Part shown: positions 6,047-6,205 of the stretch, in pieces
Position numbering within the stretch: position 1 is the first letter of the stretch
Layout: the number at the start of each line of letters is the position of its first letter
Assembly: GCA_900554925.1 (NCBI GenBank)
Contig: USJG01000134.1
Coordinates: forward strand, 1-6,205
DNA from: an uncultured Lachnospiraceae bacterium
GTDB lineage: Bacteria > Bacillota > Clostridia > Lachnospirales > Lachnospiraceae
Direction of reading: 5' to 3'
Length of the DNA: 6,205 nucleotides
The notes under the pieces: generated by a model
Database searches by the model: none
Seen by the model: only the letters and a program-made list of their open reading frames with translations
What the model was told of the DNA's origin: nothing
Made by a program: the position numbers and the translations under genes

Positions 6047-6083
6047 TTGGCAGTTTGTTTTTGTATAGATTGTATATTGTAAT
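6047..6083 (+). promoter_or_regulatory. Possible promoter for the gene beyond the right edge
   Basis: TTGGCA (6047-6052) with TTGTAT (6070-6075) at 17 nt, or TTGTTT (6055-6060) with TGTAAT (6078-6083) at 17 nt, are two overlapping weak candidates on the plus strand. The intervening stretch to the next ribosome binding site is A-rich and shows no terminator or recognisable riboswitch. AT-rich sequence produces such matches easily. Confidence 0.25.
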
Positions 6084-6173
6084 GAGTTGGGAAATATCGC
6101 CAAAAAGCATTAAAAATAAACAAAAACAAAACAAATACAGGTAGATTTTTTTGTACATTTATATTAAAATGAT

Positions 6174-6205
6174 AAAAGGAGTTTGTCAGGGGAGGATATG
6201 TATAC
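6174..6205 (+). promoter_or_regulatory. Ribosome binding site and possible start of a gene cut by the window edge
   Basis: AAAAGGAG (6174-6181) and AGGGGAGG (6188-6195) are both strong Shine-Dalgarno sequences. ATG at 6198-6200 is 16 nt from the first but only 2 nt from the second, so the true start may be this ATG or one just past the window end. Nothing can be said about the product. Confidence 0.4.

Noticed and set aside
6013..6173. A riboswitch or small RNA in the right-hand intergenic region
   Set aside because: The stretch is AT-rich with no stable stem, conserved core or terminator that I could recognise.

Overview
The window looks like a chromosomal segment of a Gram-positive anaerobe of the Lachnospiraceae/Clostridia type (inference). 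The reasons are a type III glutamine synthetase, strong AGGAGG-like ribosome binding sites, a bacterial acyl-ACP thioesterase followed by a CvfB-type S1 protein, a YjfB-family small protein, and AT-rich intergenic DNA with clear sigma-A-type promoters. I see no mobile-element, phage, CRISPR or defence genes. Most of the window is ordinary housekeeping sequence.

Layout. (1) 1-926 is the 3' part of a type III glutamine synthetase gene, closed by an intrinsic terminator at 974-1010. (2) About 1069-2790 encodes a large polytopic membrane protein that resembles GT-C (GT39/PMT-like) glycosyltransferases. Its only good promoter places the transcription start on or next to the start codon, and no Shine-Dalgarno sequence is visible. 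(3) 2848-3000 is a self-contained tRNA-Gln(CTG) unit with promoter, tRNA and a 14-bp-stem terminator. (4) 3025-5671 is a probable three-gene operon: acyl-ACP thioesterase, CvfB-like RNA-binding protein (6-nt gap) and CPBP-family intramembrane protease (24-nt gap). (5) On the minus strand, converging with that operon at a 4-nt gap, lies a 62-residue YjfB-family gene. Its roughly 130-nt leader holds two imperfect copies of a 27-bp repeat, a strong hairpin and a promoter. (6) 6013-6205 is AT-rich DNA that ends in a ribosome binding site and possible start codon for a plus-strand gene lying mostly outside the window.

Functionally, the genes cover nitrogen assimilation (GlnN), glutamine decoding (tRNA-Gln), surface glycosylation (the GT-C-like protein) and a lipid/membrane-flavoured operon (thioesterase and membrane protease with an RNA-binding protein between them). 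I found no undescribed system that I could defend. The items most worth checking are the duplicated, foldable repeat in the yjfB leader, the possible leaderless start of the membrane protein gene, and the apparent loss of the usual Glu in the thioesterase active-site strand.
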